Of a DNA stretch of 64,000 nucleotides, positions 62,924-64,000 are shown piece by piece (position 1 is the stretch's first letter; every line of letters starts with the position of its first letter). Below the pieces are notes generated by a model. It saw only the letters and a list, made by a program, of their open reading frames with translations, had not been told where the DNA came from and did not search any database. This stretch comes from RUG100 sp963542695 (lineage in GTDB: Bacteria; Bacillota; Clostridia; Peptostreptococcales; Anaerovoracaceae): contig CAUTYX010000008.1 of the NCBI GenBank assembly GCA_963542695.1, forward strand, positions 1 to 64,000, written 5' to 3'. A program made the position numbers and the translations under genes.

Positions 62924-63596
62924 TCCTGCCGTCCTCTAGTCGATACCCAACCTTCCGAAGAGCCGTGATGGTCACTGAGGTTTTTAGGAAGGCAAATTTT
63001 TTCCGCAAAAAGGAAATATACGCTTCCACATTGTTATCGGAGGCATCCGAGTCGTATCCCCACACTTTAACAATCATATCCTCTTTTGTAATAACGCCCC
63101 CCGGAGTTGCCATGAGAAGCTTTAGTATTTCAAATTCTTTGAAGTTTAGATGGATCAACTTTCCTCCACACTTCAAATCACAGGAATCAAGATCCACTGT
63201 CAAGTCTCCGAATTTCATCTCATCCAGCACCACTTCTCCCTGTCGTCTTGTCAATGCACGAACTCGAGCCAAAAGTTCTTCCGGTTCAAAGGGTTTTGTC
63301 ATGTAATCATCGGCACCGCAGTCTAATCCTTTTACTTTATCTCCGGTACTGGATCTGGCCGTCAACATTATAATTGGGGTTTGGTGCTTTTCCTTCCTCA
63401 GTCTGCGCGCAATTTCATAGCCATCCATTCCCGGCAGCATAATATCAAGAATAATGACATCATAAATACCACTGGCAGCATAGTCGTATCCGTCTTCTCC
63501 ATCGTAAACAATATCTACCATGTATTTTTGTTCTGACAAAATCTGTCCCAAGGCTTCCGCCAACCGCACTTCATCTTCTACTACTAAAATTTGCAT
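62916..63596 (-). CDS. OmpR-family response regulator
   Basis: 226 residues: receiver domain with acidic pair VEDE, phospho-acceptor Asp51 in ILDIMLPGMDGYE, Lys in TKPFEP; winged-helix C-terminal domain (FKEFEILKLLM, SDNNVEAYISFLRKK). Partner of the downstream kinase. GAGGGA lies upstream. Confidence 0.95.
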   Translation of the reverse strand: MQILVVEDEVRLAEALGQILSEQKYMVDIVYDGEDGYDYAASGIYDVIILDIMLPGMDGYEIARRLRKEKHQTPIIMLTARSSTGDKVKGLDCGADDYMTKPFEPEELLARVRALTRRQGEVVLDEMKFGDLTVDLDSCDLKCGGKLIHLNFKEFEILKLLMATPGGVITKEDMIVKVWGYDSDASDNNVEAYISFLRKKFAFLKTSVTITALRKVGYRLEDGRND

Positions 63597-63672
63597 AGTC
63601 TACCATCCCTCTATTGTTCTACGGCTTATCTTTTATGTTTTGGAACCACAGAATACAGTGAACAATTGAAAA

Positions 63673-63703
63673 CGGTCTGAAATAATCCACTTATTTCAGA
63701 CCG
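63673..63703 (-). terminator. Terminator of the isochorismatase-like gene
   Basis: 13-bp perfect stem CGGTCTGAAATAA with a 5-nt loop, then TTTTCAATT on the minus strand, 15 nt past the stop. Confidence 0.8.
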
Positions 63704-63718
63704 AAAACATGTTTTTTG

Positions 63719-64000
63719 CTATTTTACAATATTGGAAATCGCCTTGAAATCAGGGCTTTCAGAAGTTACCAGCAGTTCAAATAAAGCGGCTTCATAGGTG
63801 GTTACCGTAGCACCTGCAGCTCCTAATCGATTCATAGCTTCCTGGTGATCATCCGTCCGGCGGCTGGTGCAGCAATCAGAAATGACATAGACTTCGTAAC
63901 CGGCAGCCAGTAAATCAAAGGATGTTTGCATCATGCAAACATGAGACTCTACCCCAAAAATCATAATGGTTTTCTTTCCGGTATCTTTGACAGCTTCGGG
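63719..64000 (-). CDS. Isochorismatase-like cysteine hydrolase, partial
   Basis: C-terminal 93 codons only; the frame stays open to the window edge, so the start lies outside. GVESHVCMMQTSFDLLAAGY carries the catalytic Cys of the isochorismatase/nicotinamidase superfamily and ISDCCTSR follows the usual pattern. YcaC-like and related hydrolases of unknown substrate are the nearest types. Confidence 0.82.
   Translation of the reverse strand, partial: PEAVKDTGKKTIMIFGVESHVCMMQTSFDLLAAGYEVYVISDCCTSRRTDDHQEAMNRLGAAGATVTTYEAALFELLVTSESPDFKAISNIVK

Overview
The window is one dense stretch of a low-to-middle GC Firmicutes chromosome, most likely an anaerobic member of the Clostridia. The signs are strong AGGAGG-type ribosome binding sites, TTGACA/TATAAT promoters, a yabM/yabO-like mfd neighbourhood, a formate-tetrahydrofolate ligase/cyclohydrolase/dehydrogenase operon, a short ThiC, GlnRS and no respiratory genes. 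A family such as Anaerovoracaceae would fit, but that is a guess. I see no prophage, IS element, CRISPR array, rRNA or tRNA. The content is chromosomal housekeeping with several local oddities.

Layout. 1-192: an outward-facing promoter with a palindrome. 193-11615 (minus): an NlpC/P60 wall hydrolase, rqcP, HU, a lipid-linked sugar flippase, a long mfd frame that continues into an amidohydrolase, pth, a GlmU acetyltransferase-only protein and murC. 11763-15019: purR (+), a DUF1836 protein (-) and an acyl-CoA ligase (+). 15039-21054 (minus): larB-folD-fchA-fhs, rnhB, rbgA and rplS. 21320-24544: carB (+). 24649-29616 (minus): two tandem NlpC/P60 paralogues, a polyprenyl-phosphate sugar-phosphate transferase, a tyrosine recombinase and proB. 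29850-36775 (minus): thiC behind a TPP riboswitch, bioB, proA, a YprB-like nuclease, thiD, a HAD phosphatase and thiE. 36850-40139 (minus): a universal stress protein, an APC permease, and an overlapping LytTR/XRE regulator pair. 40373-47014 (+): a sugar operon of DeoR-type repressor, fruK, fruA, ptsH, ptsI and gap. 47313-48986: a LysR regulator and an SDR reductase, convergent. 49142-56104 (minus): the F1Fo ATP synthase operon atpIBEFHAGDC. 56305-60355 (minus): dCMP deaminase, truA, yhbY, prepilin peptidase and glnS. 60479-61675: coaBC (+). 61679-63596 (minus): a two-component system. 63719-64000: a partial isochorismatase-like hydrolase.

How it works together. The fructose operon holds the whole phosphorelay (EI, HPr, EIIABC) plus 1-phosphofructokinase and GAPDH, so one transcript can feed fructose into lower glycolysis. 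The fhs-fchA-folD block makes methylene-THF from formate. FolD has lost the residues normally used for cyclohydrolase chemistry, which FchA can supply. The main oddities are an in-frame UGA in ptsI with the conserved C-terminus continuing past it, the Mfd-amidohydrolase continuous reading frame, the monofunctional-looking FolD, the stand-alone GlmU acetyltransferase, and larB translationally coupled to folD. No clearly new multi-gene system was found.
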